Of a DNA stretch of 9,307 nt, positions 7,740-9,307 are shown piece after piece. The stretch is from Oscillospiraceae bacterium. GTDB lineage: Bacteria; Bacillota; Clostridia; Oscillospirales; Oscillospiraceae. Below the pieces are notes generated by a model. It had not been told where the DNA came from, searched no databases, and saw nothing but the letters and a program-made list of their open reading frames with translations. How positions within the stretch are numbered: position 1 is the stretch's first letter; every line of letters begins with the position of its first letter. The stretch covers positions 1 through 9,307 of the forward strand of contig JAFRAF010000287.1 in NCBI GenBank assembly GCA_017405545.1, read 5' to 3'. The position numbers were made by a program, and so were the translations under genes.

Positions 7740-9307
7740 GAATACTGCGCTGTCATATCGAGAGCTTCGGCTGTCTCGAAAACTATGACATCAATTTTGA
7801 AGACGGCTTAAACACCATACTTGAAGAAAACGGCTGGGGAAAGAGCACTCTTGCCGTATTTATTAAAGCGATGCTGTACGGCCTGCCGAATAAAACGAGA
7901 GATTTGAACACAAATGAACGAAAAAAATACGCCCCCTGGAGCGGAGGCGTCTTCGGCGGTTATCTGGAGTTTGAGGCGGGTGGCAAAAGCTACAGAGTAG
8001 AGCGCTTCTTCGGCGCCAGCGAAAAAAAGGACAGCTTCTCGCTTTTCGATATGGACAGCGGCAAGCTAAGCGGGGACTTCGGTGAAGACCTGGGCTTTGA
8101 GTTGCTAGGCATAGACAGTGAGGCCTTTGAGCGCAGCATATATATCTCGCAGCGCATCATACCTCTGAGCACGGATAATAAGAGCATAAACGCGAAGCTG
8201 AACGGCCTGATAAAGGATGAGGACGACATACGCTCCTTTGATTTGGCCTCCAAAAAGCTTGAAAGCAGGAGAAAGTTTTACTCTGTATCGGGAGGCCGCG
8301 GGGCGATAGCAGATACGGAAAAGGATATTGCAAGACTGTCAAGAGATATCGATGATATAAACAACAAGATATCCCTTATTTCAGATAAAAAGTCCCGAAT
8401 TAACGGGATGCGCGGGGATATCACAGAATTTGACAAGGAGCTTCAAAAGCTCAGGGAGGGCATTGAAGCAGGGGCTGCGGCTGAGAGCAGAGCGGCGCTG
8501 GTCTCCCATTATGAGGCGCTTTATAAAAAGAGAGATGAGCTCAAGTCCGAACTCAGCGGATTTGCGGATGTGTACGCTTCAGCTCTGCCGGATCTGGACA
8601 GACTGATGGACATGAACACGGATATGCTCTTGGAGATATCCGCCGCTGATTCCGCAATGCCCGGACCTGAGGATATCGAAAAACTCAAGGTCCTTCGGGA
8701 GAGAGCGGAGAATGCGCCGTCACCCCGGGATGCCGACGCATATATAGATTCGCTGAATAAACTTGATGAGCTGGCCGACAGGGCCTCGGCACTGGAGAAT
8801 GAGATAGGACGCGCCGATGCGGCACAGCGCAAAAAAACAGGTCTCTTCCTCCCCTGTTCGCTTATCGTATTGTGTATTGCTGTATGCCTGTATGCCTTTA
8901 CGCGCAGCACGCCGGCGCTTATAGGCGCCCTGGCGCTTTCGGTTGTTCTCGTGCTTGTATGGCTGCTGAACAGAAACAAAAACACCCATGCCGATGCGGA
9001 CGCAGAGCTGGAAGGCATCCTTAAGAGTGTCAGTCAGTTATCGTCACGGACGGCTGATTTTGCCGACAGATACGGCATCGAGCACGGTCGTGATGGTATA
9101 TCCGCGGTTTTAAAGCTGGCTGAGGCGGGCAGCGAGTACAGCGAATACAGAGAAGAGATAGACAGACGCAATTTCCTCGCCGGAAGTCACAGAGACCGGG
9201 CGGCGGCTATAAACGCCGACATAATGGGTGAACTGGGAGAGCTTTGCCCAGAATCCCAGCGGGATTATTCAAAGCTTATTCTGAGTATCAGAGACAAAAG
9301 CGCGGAA
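7736..9307 (+). CDS. SbcC/YhaN-like AAA ATPase with membrane hairpin in the coiled coil (3' truncated)
   Basis: The frame runs from the ATG at 7736 to the window end without a stop (524 codons seen). The N-terminus is an SMC/Rad50-type ATPase half: a first strand RILRCHIESFGCLENYDINF, Walker A EENGWGKST (30-38) and a Q-loop-like YISQRIIPL (136-144). A charged coiled-coil arm follows from about 190. Two hydrophobic segments at about 369-388 and 393-412 (LFLPCSLIVLCIAVCLYAFT and ALIGALALSVVLVLVWLL) form a probable transmembrane hairpin, after which charged helices resume. Signature, Walker B and the C-terminal ATPase half would lie beyond the window. No zinc hook CxxC is seen in this part. YhaN of Firmicutes is recalled to have the same membrane pair, so a membrane-tethered nuclease complex with the upstream phosphoesterase is inferred. 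The first P-loop glycine is Glu, which seems typical of this Clostridia group. GGAGG (7721-7725) precedes the start. Confidence 0.9.
   Translation, partial: MRILRCHIESFGCLENYDINFEDGLNTILEENGWGKSTLAVFIKAMLYGLPNKTRDLNTNERKKYAPWSGGVFGGYLEFEAGGKSYRVERFFGASEKKDSFSLFDMDSGKLSGDFGEDLGFELLGIDSEAFERSIYISQRIIPLSTDNKSINAKLNGLIKDEDDIRSFDLASKKLESRRKFYSVSGGRGAIADTEKDIARLSRDIDDINNKISLISDKKSRINGMRGDITEFDKELQKLREGIEAGAAAESRAALVSHYEALYKKRDELKSELSGFADVYASALPDLDRLMDMNTDMLLEISAADSAMPGPEDIEKLKVLRERAENAPSPRDADAYIDSLNKLDELADRASALENEIGRADAAQRKKTGLFLPCSLIVLCIAVCLYAFTRSTPALIGALALSVVLVLVWLLNRNKNTHADADAELEGILKSVSQLSSRTADFADRYGIEHGRDGISAVLKLAEAGSEYSEYREEIDRRNFLAGSHRDRAAAINADIMGELGELCPESQRDYSKLILSIRDKSAE

Noticed and set aside
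8521..9018. Minus-strand reading frame (165 codons) opposite the ATPase arm
   Set aside because: It has a Ser/Ala-rich shadow composition and no known motifs, and the + strand frame there is clearly coding (coiled coil and membrane hairpin).

Overview
The window looks like a chromosomal housekeeping segment of a Clostridia-type Firmicute, with an Oscillospiraceae/Ruminococcaceae-like gut lineage as the best guess. This rests on a SigA-type primary sigma factor very close to the Bacillus/Clostridium form, a dgt-dnaG-rpoD arrangement, a YhaO/YhaN-like nuclease-ATPase pair whose P-loop reads EENGWGKST, AGGAGG-type ribosome binding sites and moderately GC-rich DNA. All genes lie on the + strand. 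I see no mobile elements, CRISPR arrays, tRNAs or rRNAs.

Region 1 (1-2280): the 3' end of tex (S1-domain RNA-binding protein) overlaps by ATGA a YyaL/DUF255 family gene (thioredoxin-like domain plus an alpha/alpha barrel-like domain). An intrinsic terminator closes this unit. Region 2 (2281-6620): dgt (dNTP triphosphohydrolase), then dnaG (primase) behind a plausible sigma-A promoter, then rpoD two bases after dnaG. This is a variant of the classical macromolecular synthesis operon, with dgt where rpsU often sits. A hairpin lies downstream of rpoD. Region 3 (6621-9307): an extended -10 promoter candidate precedes an SbcD/YhaO-like metallophosphoesterase, which overlaps by ATGA an SbcC/YhaN-like AAA ATPase that runs off the window. 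The ATPase carries a two-helix membrane hairpin inside its coiled-coil arm.

The most unusual observation is at the 5' end of rpoD. The well-placed start at 5245 opens a 42-codon frame that ends at 5373. The neighbouring frame, which continues into the sigma factor, opens just upstream of that stop. One extra base between about 5352 and 5370 would join them into a protein of about 443 residues, with a Lys/Ala/Glu-rich and then Cys/His-rich N-terminal extension. This may be a sequence error, a real frameshift with internal initiation at 5454, or recoding. Otherwise the genes are recognisable members of known families, and I do not see a clearly new system.
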